DNA of 64,000 nt from an uncultured Eubacteriales bacterium (GTDB lineage: Bacteria > Bacillota > Clostridia > Oscillospirales > Acutalibacteraceae). Of this stretch, positions 8,865-18,166 are shown in pieces. Both the position numbers and the translations under genes were made by a program. The DNA is taken from NCBI GenBank assembly GCA_905198155.1, contig CAJKBQ010000001.1, positions 88,911 to 152,910 of the forward strand, given 5' to 3'. The notes under the pieces were generated by a model, which saw only the letters and a program-made list of their open reading frames with translations, did not search any database and was not told the DNA's origin. Within the stretch, counting starts at the first letter, position 1. Every line of letters starts with the position of its first letter.

Positions 8865-10376
8865 ATGATGAAATTTACAATTTTGGAAAAAGAGTATTGG
8901 TTCGGCGGCAGCATCAATCAGGGGCATCAAATGCCGTACGGCCGGACGTCAGACGATGTGATGGATTTGTTCGGCGGGCGGGAAAACGATCAGTTTGCAC
9001 CGATTATGGTTTCCACGGCCGGGCGGTATTACTGGAACGACAAGCCGTATCGGGCACGGATTTCCGGCGGAGAAATTGAAATCGAGGCGGACGGCGGCGA
9101 ATTGTGCGGCGGATTTGGCGATCTGCGCGGTGCGTACCGGGCGGCGATGACGGCGCATTTTCCGTTTACCGGTACGCTGCCGGATCGGGCGTTTTTTACG
9201 ACGCCGCAGTACAACACCTGGATGGAACTGGGCGTGGATCAGACCACAGAACGGATTTTGGCATACGCGGAAGGGATCGTGGCGCATGGACTGCGGCCGG
9301 GCGTGCTGATGATCGACGGCGGGTGGCAGGAGGACTACGGTGTGTATGAATACTTTAATCAGCGCAAAATTCCCGACCCGAAAGCGCTGATCGACCGGCT
9401 GCACGCGCTGGGGTTCCGGGTAATGCTGTGGGTATCGCCGATTGTATCCTCGGCCGGATGGCGGTTCAAGGAGCTGCGCACGCAGAAATTCCTGTGTGCC
9501 GACCGTGCGGGTAATCCGGTGCTGCGGAAGTGGTGGAGCGGAACCAGCTGCGTGATGGATTTGACGAATCCGGCGTGCGCGGCGTGGTTCCACGAAAAAC
9601 TGAAATACGCAATGGACACATACGGTGCGGACGGATTCAAATTCGATGCCGGAGATGCATATTTTTACGCGGACGACGATGCAATTTACCAACCGATGTC
9701 GGCGCGGGAACAAACCGCGGCATTCAACGCATTCGGTGCGGCGTACTCATTCAACGAATTCCGCGCGGCGTGGAAATTCGGCGGTCAGCCGATTGTGGCG
9801 CGGCTGCACGACAAATATCACAGTTGGGATCATTTTGGGCTGAATACGCTGATTCCGCACACCGTTGCGCAGGGATTGGCCGGGTATGCGTACTGCTGCC
9901 CGGATATGGTCGGCGGCGGGATGATTTCGGATGCGGATAAAGCGTTCGACCCGGAGCTGTTCGTCCGGTGGACGGAGGCCAATGCACTGATGGCGATGAT
10001 GCAGCTGTCGGCGGCGCCGTGGCGTGTATTGCCGGCGGAATATTATGGGATTGTGCGGAAGTATATCCGGCTGCATGAATCGTTTGGGGCGCAGATTTAT
10101 GCGCTGGCGCAGCACGCCGCGCAAACCGGCGAGCCGATTGTGCGGCATATGAGCTACGAATTTCCCGGCGAGGGATTTGAAACGTGCGGCGACCAGTTTA
10201 TGCTGGGGTCGGATGTGCTGTCGGCGCCGGTATTGGTGCGCGGCGCGCGCAGCCGGTCGGTTCGGCTGCCGATGGGGCAGTGGAGATCCGACCGCGGCGA
10301 GGTGCTCGACGGCGGACGGACGATTGCGGTGGATGCGCCGCTGGATCGGCTGCCGTATTTTGTGCGGGTTCGGTAA
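8865..10376 (+). CDS. Glycoside hydrolase family 31 (alpha-glycosidase)
   Basis: GH31 enzymes release alpha-linked sugars such as glucose, xylose or sulfoquinovose. The catalytic nucleophile is visible in GFKFDAGD (Asp261), and the typical PDMVGGG block of the family lies downstream. The protein is 503 residues, has no signal peptide and lacks long extra domains, so it is a cytoplasmic single-barrel form. An ATG pair sits at 8865 and 8868; GCGGAGG ends at 8860, so 8868 has slightly better spacing. It stands alone on the plus strand and is convergent with an esterase gene. The substrate is not clear from sequence. Confidence 0.88.
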   Translation: MMKFTILEKEYWFGGSINQGHQMPYGRTSDDVMDLFGGRENDQFAPIMVSTAGRYYWNDKPYRARISGGEIEIEADGGELCGGFGDLRGAYRAAMTAHFPFTGTLPDRAFFTTPQYNTWMELGVDQTTERILAYAEGIVAHGLRPGVLMIDGGWQEDYGVYEYFNQRKIPDPKALIDRLHALGFRVMLWVSPIVSSAGWRFKELRTQKFLCADRAGNPVLRKWWSGTSCVMDLTNPACAAWFHEKLKYAMDTYGADGFKFDAGDAYFYADDDAIYQPMSAREQTAAFNAFGAAYSFNEFRAAWKFGGQPIVARLHDKYHSWDHFGLNTLIPHTVAQGLAGYAYCCPDMVGGGMISDADKAFDPELFVRWTEANALMAMMQLSAAPWRVLPAEYYGIVRKYIRLHESFGAQIYALAQHAAQTGEPIVRHMSYEFPGEGFETCGDQFMLGSDVLSAPVLVRGARSRSVRLPMGQWRSDRGEVLDGGRTIAVDAPLDRLPYFVRVR

Positions 10377-10388
10377 AACTTACAATGC

Positions 10389-10424
10389 AAAACGCCCGCG
10401 GCCTGTGGAGACAGGGCGCGGGCG
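10389..10424 (-). terminator. Terminator for the minus-strand esterase gene
   Basis: A GC-rich stem (CGCCCGCG with CGCGGGCG plus CCTGT with ACAGG) is followed, reading leftward, by TTTT. It lies just past the esterase stop and also separates it from the convergent GH31 gene. Confidence 0.75.
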
Positions 10425-10445
10425 TGTGAATTGTTAGCGAATGGA

Positions 10446-11228
10446 TTACGGCGTGCCGGAGGCAATCAGCGCCTCAATTTCCGGCGCAAACACATCCGGA
10501 TCTCCGCAATACGCGCAATGCGTATACCCATCCATGCGGCGCAGCGTGATTCGATTCGGGTCGTAGCGAAAATGCAGCAGCGTGCGGTACAGCAGCCGCG
10601 TCTGCTCCGGACGGTTGACCATGTCCGATTCCGCGTACAGGATGCGAAGTTTCGGCAGACGGCCGGAATAGTCGTGATCGATCCAATACAGCGGCGCGGC
10701 TTCGTCGATGCGGATTAGGCGGCCGTCCTGCCCGCGCGCATTCAGTACGTTGAAATGCGTGGTCGGCTGGCCGGCATCGAACAAGTATCCGTCGATTTCC
10801 ATGTGATCGATTCCGTATTTGCCCAAGTATGCCGGATTCGCAAACAGCATGAGGGACAGATATGCGCCTGCCGACGATCCGCCAACGTAGTACGCCGAAA
10901 CCGGGTGCTCATCGACCGGATGACTGCGCAGCCAGGCAACGGCGCGCGCGGCATCCGTCACGAAATCCGGAAACTGCGGCGAATCGCTGCACAGCTGTCC
11001 GTTGTGAAAGCGCATCAGCCGGTATTCGACGGAGGCCACCGCAATCCCGTGTGCGGCAAGCCGCTGCAAAGTGGATTGAACCCCGGCGGCACGGTCGCCG
11101 CCGGTCAAGCCGCCGCCGTGAAAGTAGATGAACATGGGGCAGGGTGCGGTCGTTTCCGGCCAATAAAGGTCGATCCATCCATACGCGCCGTGTTCCGGCG
11201 CATAGGAAACCGTTTGGATTTTGCGCAT
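10446..11228 (-). CDS. Alpha/beta hydrolase (esterase/lipase-like)
   Basis: The 260-residue protein is an alpha/beta hydrolase. It has an oxyanion-hole HGGG at residues 37-40 and the nucleophile elbow GSSAG with Ser119. An Asp in ESDMVNRPEQ and a His in GYTHC complete a likely triad. No signal peptide is seen, so it acts in the cytoplasm. Its place beside AraC and fucose genes suggests removal of acyl groups from imported sugars. That role is an inference; carboxylesterases of this type act on many substrates. Confidence 0.82.
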   Translation of the reverse strand: MRKIQTVSYAPEHGAYGWIDLYWPETTAPCPMFIYFHGGGLTGGDRAAGVQSTLQRLAAHGIAVASVEYRLMRFHNGQLCSDSPQFPDFVTDAARAVAWLRSHPVDEHPVSAYYVGGSSAGAYLSLMLFANPAYLGKYGIDHMEIDGYLFDAGQPTTHFNVLNARGQDGRLIRIDEAAPLYWIDHDYSGRLPKLRILYAESDMVNRPEQTRLLYRTLLHFRYDPNRITLRRMDGYTHCAYCGDPDVFAPEIEALIASGTP

Positions 11229-11246
11229 TTTACATTCCTCCTGAAT

Positions 11247-12119
11247 TTACGGATCCTCCGCTGCCCGGCACGCCTGCAAATACTTGCCCGGCGAAGTCCC
11301 GCGGTATTTACGGAAAATCCGGATAAAATAGCTCAAATCGTTGAATCCGCAGCGGAACGCCGCGTCGGTGACGGTACAGCCGCCCGATTGGAGCAGCATA
11401 CACGCCTGCTCCACCCGGTAGTCGTTGAGGTAGTCGATCGGCGTGCGGCGCGTCAGCTGCTGGAAAAAATGGCATAAATACTTCGACGACATCCCGGCTT
11501 CGTCCGCCAAATCGGTCAGCGTGAGATTTTCGGTGTAGTCCCGCTCGATGCGCGCCAAAACACGCTTGATTTGCTCAATTTTGCGGTTGACGTGCGTCCG
11601 ATCCGCCGCGGAGATCACGCATCCGCTGTCCAGCAGCAGTCCGAAGCATTCCAGCAGCAGCCCGCGCACCCGCAGCGGCGCACCGGCAGTTTTGCGCGGC
11701 GCGGCGGCAAACAGATCCGTCATCCGCGCCCAAATTTCCGGCTGCGCCGCCTGCACAATCGGCGGTACGCGCCCGGCGCCGTTCAGCAGCTGCTGCAATT
11801 CCGTTTGCCCGGCGAAATTGGCCTTGGTCAGCAGCGCCGGGTCGAATACCAGGCATTCGTATTCGCAGTCCGGCGACGGGATGCCGCCGTGCAGTGCGCC
11901 GCAGTAAATCATTGCGATGCTGCCTGCGGGCAGCGCCACCGGCTGCTCGTCCCACACCAGCGCAAACTGTCCGCGCAGCACGCGGATGATCTCGAATTCC
12001 AGGTGCCAGTGGTATGCCATATGAAACCGTGGGTCGCGGGCGTCCACCGCGTACAATTCCACGGGAAACTGGGCGGTGCCGCGCGGAAGCGACTCGTTGT
12101 AACTCATCCGATGCTGCAC
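11247..12119 (-). CDS. AraC family transcriptional regulator
   Basis: This 290-residue regulator has an N-terminal cupin domain (HWHLEFEIIRVLRG near residues 37-50) and a C-terminal AraC DNA-binding domain (about 190-290) ending in the usual FNDLSYFIRIFRKYRGTSP block. The start is GTG at 12119: AAGGAG sits 9 nt before it, while the in-frame ATG at 12107 is too far away. It is divergent from fucI and upstream of the esterase, so it probably controls both in response to a sugar such as L-fucose or a relative. Confidence 0.9.
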   Translation of the reverse strand: MQHRMSYNESLPRGTAQFPVELYAVDARDPRFHMAYHWHLEFEIIRVLRGQFALVWDEQPVALPAGSIAMIYCGALHGGIPSPDCEYECLVFDPALLTKANFAGQTELQQLLNGAGRVPPIVQAAQPEIWARMTDLFAAAPRKTAGAPLRVRGLLLECFGLLLDSGCVISAADRTHVNRKIEQIKRVLARIERDYTENLTLTDLADEAGMSSKYLCHFFQQLTRRTPIDYLNDYRVEQACMLLQSGGCTVTDAAFRCGFNDLSYFIRIFRKYRGTSPGKYLQACRAAEDP

Positions 12120-12176
12120 AGAAAAACGCTCCTTCGGAAAAAATCAAAAATCGGAATATTGTCCTACTTTATTTCT

Positions 12177-12215
12177 ATTATAGCACAAGCTTTTCTGGTT
12201 TTTCAATAGTATAAT
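12177..12215. promoter_or_regulatory. Divergent -10 boxes of AraC/esterase and fucI/fucU
   Basis: TATAAT reads leftward at 12182-12177 and rightward at 12210-12215. The two face away from each other within the 157-bp AraC-fucI gap. The A+T-rich sequence between them is the likely AraC operator region. Confidence 0.6.
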
Positions 12216-12276
12216 AGAAATAACAAAGCTTTTTCGTATGAAAAAGGCAATAAAACATTCCACAGGAGGTTTTGAG

Positions 12277-14088
12277 ATGGCAAAGAACAGAATGATCGGC
12301 GATTACCCGGTGATTGGGATTCGCCCGACAATCGACGGACGGCGCGGCGTACTGCAGGTGCGTGAATCGCTGGAAGATCAGACGATGGGCATGGCGAAAG
12401 CGGCGGCAAAGCTGTTTACGGAAAATTTGAAATATTCCAACGGCGAGCCGGTGAAAGTCGTGATCGCGGACACCACGATCGGCCGGGTGGCCGAAGCGGC
12501 GGCCTGCGCGGCGAAGTTCAAAAAGGAAGGCGTGGATATCACGCTGACCGTGACGCCGTGCTGGTGCTATGGCGCGGAAACGATGGATATGGATCCGATG
12601 ACGATCAAAGGCGTGTGGGGCTTTAACGGCACCGAACGCCCGGGCGCGGTGTATTTGGCGTCCGTGCTGGCAACGCACGCGCAGAAGGGCCTGCCGGCGT
12701 TTGGCATTTACGGTCACGACGTGCAGAACATCGACGAAGTGTCCGAAATTCCGGCGGATGTCCGCGAAAAGCTGCTGCGGTTCGGTCGGGCGGCGGTGGC
12801 GGCGGCCACGATGCGCGGCAAGTCGTACCTGCAAATCGGCGCGATCACGATGGGCATCGGCGGCTCGATCATCAGCCCTGAATTCATCGAAGAATATTTG
12901 GGAATGCGCGTGGAGTCTGTGGACGAGGTGGAAATCATCCGCCGCATGACCGAAGGCATTTACGACGAAAAAGAGTACGAAAAAGCGCTGGCGTGGACGA
13001 AAGCGCACTGCAAAGAAGGCTTCGACAAGAACCCCACCGAGCTGCAAAAAACACCGGAGCAGAAAGAAAAAGACTGGGAATTTGTCGTCAAGATGATGGT
13101 CATCATCAAAGACCTGATGAACGGCAACCCGAATCTGCCGAAGGGCTGCGAAGAGGAAATGGTCGGCCACAACGCGATTGCTGCCGGGTTCCAGGGGCAG
13201 CGCCAGTGGACGGACTTTTACCCGAACTGCGACTTCCCGGAAGCGATGCTGAACACGTCGTTTGACTGGGAAGGCGCGCGCGAACCGTACATCCTCGCGA
13301 CGGAAAACGACACGCTCAACGGGCTGGGGATGCTGCTGATGAAGCTGCTGACCAATCGCGCGCAGATGTTTGCCGATGTGCGTACATACTGGAGTCCGGA
13401 AGCGGTCAAACGCGCGACCGGGTATGAGCTGGAAGGCGTTGCGAAAGAAAACGGCGGATTTATCCATCTGATTAACTCCGGCGCTTGCTGCCTGGATGCG
13501 AATGCCGAAGCGGTGGACGAAAACGGCAATCATGTGATGAAACCGTGGTACGACGTGACCAAGGCCGATCAGGAAGCGATTATGGCGCACACCACGTGGA
13601 ACTACGCCGACCTGGGATACTTCCGCGGCGGCGGATTCTCTTCGCGGTTCGAAACGCGGGCACAGATGCCGGCGACGATGATCCGGCTGAACCTGGTCAA
13701 AGGGCTGGGACCGGTGCTGCAAATCGCCGAAGGCTGGACCGTTGCGCTGCCGGAGCATGTGTCCGATGCGCTGTGGAAGCGGACGGACTACACCTGGCCG
13801 TGCACCTGGTTTGCACCGCGCTGCGACGGCAAAGACGGCAGCCCGTTCAAAACGGCGTATGACGTGATGAACAACTGGGGCGCGAACCACGGCGCGATTT
13901 CGTACGGCCACATCGGCGCGGATCTGATTACGCTTTGCTCCATCCTGCGGATTCCGGTGTGTATGCACAACGTGCCGGACAGCCAGATCTTCCGTCCGGC
14001 GGCGTGGAACGCGTTCGGCATGGACAAAGAAGGCCAGGATTACCGCGCGTGCGCGGCGTATGGCCCGATGTACAAAAACATCCGCTGA
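12277..14088 (+). CDS. fucI: L-fucose isomerase
   Basis: FucI converts L-fucose to L-fuculose (and D-arabinose to D-ribulose) with a Mn ion. The 603-residue product is close to the E. coli enzyme in length and aligns by eye over all three FucI domains, including GIRPTIDGR near the start, ATENDTLNGLGMLL in the catalytic core and the C-terminal ANHGAISYGHIGADL block. The ATG at 12277 follows AGGAGG at good spacing. It is co-transcribed with fucU 15 bp downstream and divergent from an AraC regulator. No fuculokinase or aldolase gene is present nearby. Confidence 0.95.
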   Translation: MAKNRMIGDYPVIGIRPTIDGRRGVLQVRESLEDQTMGMAKAAAKLFTENLKYSNGEPVKVVIADTTIGRVAEAAACAAKFKKEGVDITLTVTPCWCYGAETMDMDPMTIKGVWGFNGTERPGAVYLASVLATHAQKGLPAFGIYGHDVQNIDEVSEIPADVREKLLRFGRAAVAAATMRGKSYLQIGAITMGIGGSIISPEFIEEYLGMRVESVDEVEIIRRMTEGIYDEKEYEKALAWTKAHCKEGFDKNPTELQKTPEQKEKDWEFVVKMMVIIKDLMNGNPNLPKGCEEEMVGHNAIAAGFQGQRQWTDFYPNCDFPEAMLNTSFDWEGAREPYILATENDTLNGLGMLLMKLLTNRAQMFADVRTYWSPEAVKRATGYELEGVAKENGGFIHLINSGACCLDANAEAVDENGNHVMKPWYDVTKADQEAIMAHTTWNYADLGYFRGGGFSSRFETRAQMPATMIRLNLVKGLGPVLQIAEGWTVALPEHVSDALWKRTDYTWPCTWFAPRCDGKDGSPFKTAYDVMNNWGANHGAISYGHIGADLITLCSILRIPVCMHNVPDSQIFRPAAWNAFGMDKEGQDYRACAAYGPMYKNIR

Positions 14089-14103
14089 TCGGAGGGATTC
14101 GGT

Positions 14104-14544
14104 ATGCTGAAAGGGATTCCGAAGATCCTGTCGCCGGAACTGCTGAAAGTGCTGTGCGAGATGGGTCACGGCGACCGGATTGTGCTGGGAGACGGCAATT
14201 TTCCGGCCGAGTCGATGGGGAAAAACGCGATTGTCATCCGCTGCGACGGTCACAATGTGCCGGAACTGCTGGATGCGATCTTGCAGGTATTCCCGTTGGA
14301 CGTGTATGTGGAGCATCCGGTCAGCCTGATGGAAGTGGTGCCGGGTGATCCGGTGGAAACGCCGATTTGGGACGTGTACAAGCAAATCATTGCCAAACAC
14401 GACCCGCGCGGCGGCGATACGGTGCAGAACATTGAACGATTCGCGTTTTACGATGCGGCGCGCACCGCGTATGCGATTGTCGCGACGGGCGAATCGGCGC
14501 TGTATGCCAACGTAATGCTGCAAAAAGGCGTTGTAGTCGATTAA
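14104..14544 (+). CDS. fucU: L-fucose mutarotase (RbsD/FucU family)
   Basis: FucU interconverts the anomers of L-fucose and so supplies the form used by FucI. The 146-residue protein has the RbsD/FucU fold signature with the catalytic His in EMGHGDRIVLGDGNFP near residues 20-35, and a conserved Tyr/Asn pair near the C-terminus. It follows fucI with its own ribosome site and ends before a strong terminator, so fucI-fucU is a two-gene operon. Confidence 0.94.
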   Translation: MLKGIPKILSPELLKVLCEMGHGDRIVLGDGNFPAESMGKNAIVIRCDGHNVPELLDAILQVFPLDVYVEHPVSLMEVVPGDPVETPIWDVYKQIIAKHDPRGGDTVQNIERFAFYDAARTAYAIVATGESALYANVMLQKGVVVD

Positions 14545-14553
14545 TATCATTGC

Positions 14554-14589
14554 AAACCGGCCTGATTTTTCGGGCCGGTTTGTTTTTTT
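14554..14589 (+). terminator. Rho-independent terminator of fucI-fucU
   Basis: A 9-bp stem, AAACCGGCC with GGCCGGTTT, is followed by a run of seven T. Confidence 0.93.
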
Positions 14590-14592
14590 GCT

Positions 14593-14620
14593 TGCAATCC
14601 GGCGGAATATCCGGTATAAT
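14593..14620 (+). promoter_or_regulatory. Promoter of the 14643 membrane protein gene
   Basis: TTGCAA at 14593-14598 and TATAAT at 14615-14620 are spaced by 16 bp, directly after the fucU terminator. Confidence 0.7.
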
Positions 14621-14642
14621 AAAAATCAAACGGGGAGAGCGG

Positions 14643-16091
14643 GTGAAAATTATGGAAAAACCGGTGCGGCTGGAACGCATTTACTGTGCCCTCGGTGCGA
14701 TACTGCTGACGACGATTGCCGTGATCGTTCTGCTGGCGCAGCGAGCGGGCGGCGTGTGGAGCGGATGTATCGTGGGCACTGCGGGATTGGGCTTACTGGC
14801 AGCAGCGCTGACGCGCTGGACGCCGGAACCGCGGGCGGTGCGATGGGGCAGTGCAGCGGCACTGTCGGTGCTGCTGGCGGTACAGATCGGGGTCGGTCTG
14901 TCGATGCGGTACGTCCCGGCGTGGGATCTGGACGCAATTTACGGCGGCGCGATTGAATGGGTGGAAACCGGCACGTTTTCGAGCTACACGGAATATTTTC
15001 AATATTTTCCGAACAACTTGGGTGGACTGCTTTTTTATGCCGCGCTGTTCAAACCCGTGCAGCTGCTGGGCGGGACGGATTATTTCGCGGCAGCGGTGGT
15101 TGCCAACAGTGTGCTGATTACCGGATCGGCTGCGCTGACGGTATGGATTGCATCCAAATGGTACGGCGCTTCCGGTGCGCTGTGGGCATTGGCGGCAATC
15201 GGGCTGTATGCCCCGGTTTATTTTATGGGTGCGGTATTTTACACAGATACACTGTCGATGATTTGCCCGGTCGCGGTAATCGCGCTGAACATCCGCCTGC
15301 GCGCATCGCACGGAGTACGGCGGTACGCATGGGCATTGGCAATGGGGATTGTGCTGGCAGCCGGGATGCGGATCAAGTTTACGGTTCTGATCGTGTTTGT
15401 CGCGGCTGCAATCGACGCGGCGGTGCATTTTCGCCGTCGGACTTTGCTGCCGCTGGCGACGGCATTGGGGATTGCATGGGGCGCCTATGCGGCAATCGGT
15501 CGGGTTTTTTACCCGGCATACCTCGATCCGGGAACTGCGGCGCAGCTGAACACGCCCATCATTCACTGGGTTATGATGGGGCTGCGCGGCAGCGGTGGGT
15601 ACAATCCGGAAGATTACGCCTTTACACGCAGTTTTGCCGATCCGGCGGTGCGCGATGCAGCAATTTGGGCGGAGATCCGGCATCGGGTGCGGACACTGGG
15701 CGGGTGCGGAATGGCTAAACTGTGGGGATCCAAGTGGGCGGTATGCTTTGGGGACGGGACGTTTGTGCTGGACTCGTTTTTGGACGACACGCCGCTTACA
15801 CGCAGCTGGGCGCATGAATTTGTGATGCGCGACGGACGCTTTTTTCCGCTGTACAACCGCATCGCCCAAGCCGTATGGGACGCGCTGCTGGTACTGAGCG
15901 GCGGTGCAGCGCTGCGCGGCGCTGTGCGCAAGCGTGGAGCGTTCCCGGCAGCACCGGCAATACTGGCAATTGTGGGCATCGCATTGTTTGCGTTGATGTG
16001 GGAAAGCAGCAGCCGGTTGGTGCTGAACTTCTGGCCGGTGACGGTGCTGGCGGCGAGCGGGGCATTGAATCGGGTTCAATGCAACGAATAA
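14643..16091 (+). CDS. Polytopic membrane protein, GT-C (GT39/ArnT-like) glycosyltransferase candidate
   Basis: The 482-residue product has about eleven hydrophobic segments. The first extracytoplasmic loop holds an acidic motif (WDLDAIYGGAIEW near residues 97-109), the position where GT-C enzymes such as PMT/ArnT carry catalytic Asp residues. Such enzymes move sugars from polyprenyl carriers outside the membrane. GTG at 14643 has GGGGAG 5 nt upstream; an in-frame ATG at 14652 is possible but badly spaced. It is a single-gene unit between two terminators. The family call is by pattern only. Confidence 0.6.
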   Translation: MKIMEKPVRLERIYCALGAILLTTIAVIVLLAQRAGGVWSGCIVGTAGLGLLAAALTRWTPEPRAVRWGSAAALSVLLAVQIGVGLSMRYVPAWDLDAIYGGAIEWVETGTFSSYTEYFQYFPNNLGGLLFYAALFKPVQLLGGTDYFAAAVVANSVLITGSAALTVWIASKWYGASGALWALAAIGLYAPVYFMGAVFYTDTLSMICPVAVIALNIRLRASHGVRRYAWALAMGIVLAAGMRIKFTVLIVFVAAAIDAAVHFRRRTLLPLATALGIAWGAYAAIGRVFYPAYLDPGTAAQLNTPIIHWVMMGLRGSGGYNPEDYAFTRSFADPAVRDAAIWAEIRHRVRTLGGCGMAKLWGSKWAVCFGDGTFVLDSFLDDTPLTRSWAHEFVMRDGRFFPLYNRIAQAVWDALLVLSGGAALRGAVRKRGAFPAAPAILAIVGIALFALMWESSSRLVLNFWPVTVLAASGALNRVQCNE

Positions 16092-16093
16092 AA

Positions 16094-16129
16094 AACCGGC
16101 GTTCGGATGATTCCGAGCGTCGGTTTTTT
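16094..16129. terminator. Bidirectional terminator
   Basis: A 13-bp stem with G-U pairs is flanked by A-run and T-run, so it can work for the plus-strand membrane protein gene and for the convergent GDSL hydrolase gene. Confidence 0.88.
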
Positions 16130-16139
16130 CGATTTCGGT

Positions 16140-17072
16140 TCAGTCCGGGTACCAATCCCGGATCATTTGATCCAGCCGGGCGATCGATGCCGCACGGTGC
16201 GGCGCGATTTCCAGATAGTGCCGGAACATATGCGTTTTCCATGCGAGGATTGTCTGACCGTCCCGGGCGTTCATTTCCGCCAGCAGCTGCTGAATACGTT
16301 CAATTTTCTGCGCGGAAGTCATCGTCATGCAGTCCGGAAGGAAATTTTTCTCCGCAGCATAGACGTCGCGGATTTTTGCGGTCAGCGCCGCCCATTCGGT
16401 CAATCCGGCTGCGGCCTGCACGTCGGCCAGCGGCGCGTAGGGGTCAATTTTCAGCCCCTGCGTCCGCAGGAAGTATTCCGCCATGCGGTAGTGACCCATT
16501 TCGTTCGGGTGAACGGGCTCGTCGCCGTACAGCGGCTCGTTCAGGTACAGTTCCGACATCCGTGCATGATAATCCACCAGCGGCAGACCGCGTGTGTGCG
16601 CCATTTCCCGGACGTGCTCGGCGTAGCGGAAAATCAGCGCATTGCCGCCGGGGAGCAGGTCCTGCATGTTGGGCTGGAATTCGGCGTACGGCACCGGGGT
16701 ACAGAGCGTTACCTGACAGCCGAGTGCCGCCAGCCGGTCGCACAGACGATCCATTTCGGTACAGTAATGTTCAAATGCGGTATCCAGCCGCGTGCTGCGT
16801 TCCGGCTCCGGCGCGGTCAGCGCGTTGCGGTCGGAATCGTTGACGCCGAGCATAATCACGGCGTGCGTGGGCGCAATGGGGCGGACGTCTTCGTCGAAAA
16901 ACAGATTGGCGGATCGCGCGCTTCCGCCGGAAATGCCGTTGTTCCAAATACGCACTTTTGCTTCCGGCAGATGCAGCTTATAATGCGCGGCGATTCGGGA
17001 AACAAATCCATTGTTGTGCGTGATACTGTCCCCAATGAAGGAGACACGCGCATGGGCGGGAAATGAACACAT
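16140..17072 (-). CDS. SGNH/GDSL-family hydrolase
   Basis: The 310-residue protein carries the SGNH blocks: block I FIGDSIT with nucleophile Ser16, a GISGG loop (block II Gly), LGVND (block III Asn) and HPNEMGH (block V Asp/His region). Such enzymes remove acetyl or other ester groups from glycans or lipids. No signal peptide is seen. ATG at 17072 is chosen because AAAGGA lies about 11 nt upstream; the ATG at 17084 touches the ribosome site and is less likely. The next gene upstream is an AraC regulator on the same strand. Confidence 0.85.
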   Translation of the reverse strand: MCSFPAHARVSFIGDSITHNNGFVSRIAAHYKLHLPEAKVRIWNNGISGGSARSANLFFDEDVRPIAPTHAVIMLGVNDSDRNALTAPEPERSTRLDTAFEHYCTEMDRLCDRLAALGCQVTLCTPVPYAEFQPNMQDLLPGGNALIFRYAEHVREMAHTRGLPLVDYHARMSELYLNEPLYGDEPVHPNEMGHYRMAEYFLRTQGLKIDPYAPLADVQAAAGLTEWAALTAKIRDVYAAEKNFLPDCMTMTSAQKIERIQQLLAEMNARDGQTILAWKTHMFRHYLEIAPHRAASIARLDQMIRDWYPD

Positions 17073-17153
17073 TGTTTTGGTCATCCTTTCGTATTCGTGC
17101 TGACATTCATTATAGCAGAATCGGGCGTGCTTTGCTATGGACTTTTTCGACAA

Positions 17154-17990
17154 TTATATGGATTTTTCCGACGCTTTGCGCAGCTGAGACGGCGACTGGC
17201 GGTACCGCTTTTGGAATGCGCGCGAAAATGTCGCGAACGAGTGAAATCCGCTTTGAAAGCAGACGTCCGTGATCGAGGCCGTCCCGGTGGTCAGCAGCTG
17301 GTGGGCGCACCGCACCCGCAGGTCGTTGACATAGTCCGAAAACCGGACGCCGGTGGCCTGCCGGAACAGGCTGCAAAAGTAGTTGGGGCTGAGGTGCACG
17401 TGCGCGGCCACATCGTGCAGCGTGACCGGGTCGCGAAAGTGGCGCTGCAAGTAAAACTGCGCTTTGCGCACGCTTTGGATGTCCGGCTCCGGCTGCGTAT
17501 CTGCCGCGCTGGAGCGCAGCAGTGTAATCAGCAGGCATTGGAGCAGGCTGCGCATATAGGACACGGCATACGCATCCCGCGGGCGGCCGGATTCGTCTAC
17601 CAGCTGGTCGAACAACGACCGCACCTGCGGCTGCTGTGTTTCCGTCAGCTCCACCTGCGCCGCGCGGCAGGACAGCAGCATATCGTACGCAAATTCGTCG
17701 GAGAAAAACTCCTCGGAAAACATCACATTATAGTGCCGGAACTCCGGCTCCGGGTACAGCTCGTGGACATCCATCGGCGTCAGCAGGTACATTGATCCCG
17801 GCCGCAGCGCATGGCGCACACCGTTCAGCAGCTGGTACCCGCCGCCGCTGTATATGTATTCGATTTCAAAAAATTCGTGCGCGTGCAGTTCAAACGGGGT
17901 ACGCTGCCGCCGGGTCGTGGCTTTGATTCGCACCTGGCGGCCGATGTACGCTTCGCTGGACAGCACCGGCGCTTCGCCGGGAATGGGCAT
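17154..17990 (-). CDS. AraC family transcriptional regulator
   Basis: This 278-residue regulator has a cupin domain (HAHEFFEIEYIYSGGG near residues 36-51) and a C-terminal AraC domain (about 175-278) with the two HTH units and the typical GFHSFATFSRAFQKRY helix. GGAAGGAG lies about 8 nt before the ATG. It is divergent from the GH2 gene at 18167 and upstream of the GDSL hydrolase, so it probably controls both. This is the third AraC gene placed beside a glycan enzyme in 18 kb. Confidence 0.9.
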   Translation of the reverse strand: MPIPGEAPVLSSEAYIGRQVRIKATTRRQRTPFELHAHEFFEIEYIYSGGGYQLLNGVRHALRPGSMYLLTPMDVHELYPEPEFRHYNVMFSEEFFSDEFAYDMLLSCRAAQVELTETQQPQVRSLFDQLVDESGRPRDAYAVSYMRSLLQCLLITLLRSSAADTQPEPDIQSVRKAQFYLQRHFRDPVTLHDVAAHVHLSPNYFCSLFRQATGVRFSDYVNDLRVRCAHQLLTTGTASITDVCFQSGFHSFATFSRAFQKRYRQSPSQLRKASEKSI

Positions 17991-18111
17991 TCAGGGGCGC
18001 TCCTTCCGTTTTTCTTTCATTCTATCACGGAACTGCGCAAAAATCAAGAAGAATCGGAGAATTTGCAATCTTTTTCGGAATCGCTGACAAGACAAACGGA
18101 ACGCCATCTGT

Positions 18112-18117
18112 TATAAT
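18112..18117 (+). promoter_or_regulatory. -10 box of the GH2 gene
   Basis: TATAAT lies 49 bp before the GH2 start. No -35 with normal spacing is seen (the nearest, CTGACA, is 22 bp away), which fits control by the divergent AraC activator. Confidence 0.5.
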
Positions 18118-18166
18118 ACAAGTACAAACCTGCAATACCTGAAAACAGAGAGGATGCGAAAGCAAA

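Noticed and set aside
12178..14550. Long open frame on the minus strand, 790 codons
   Set aside because: It lies opposite fucI-fucU, which are certain genes; the translation is Arg/His/Phe-rich with no motif.
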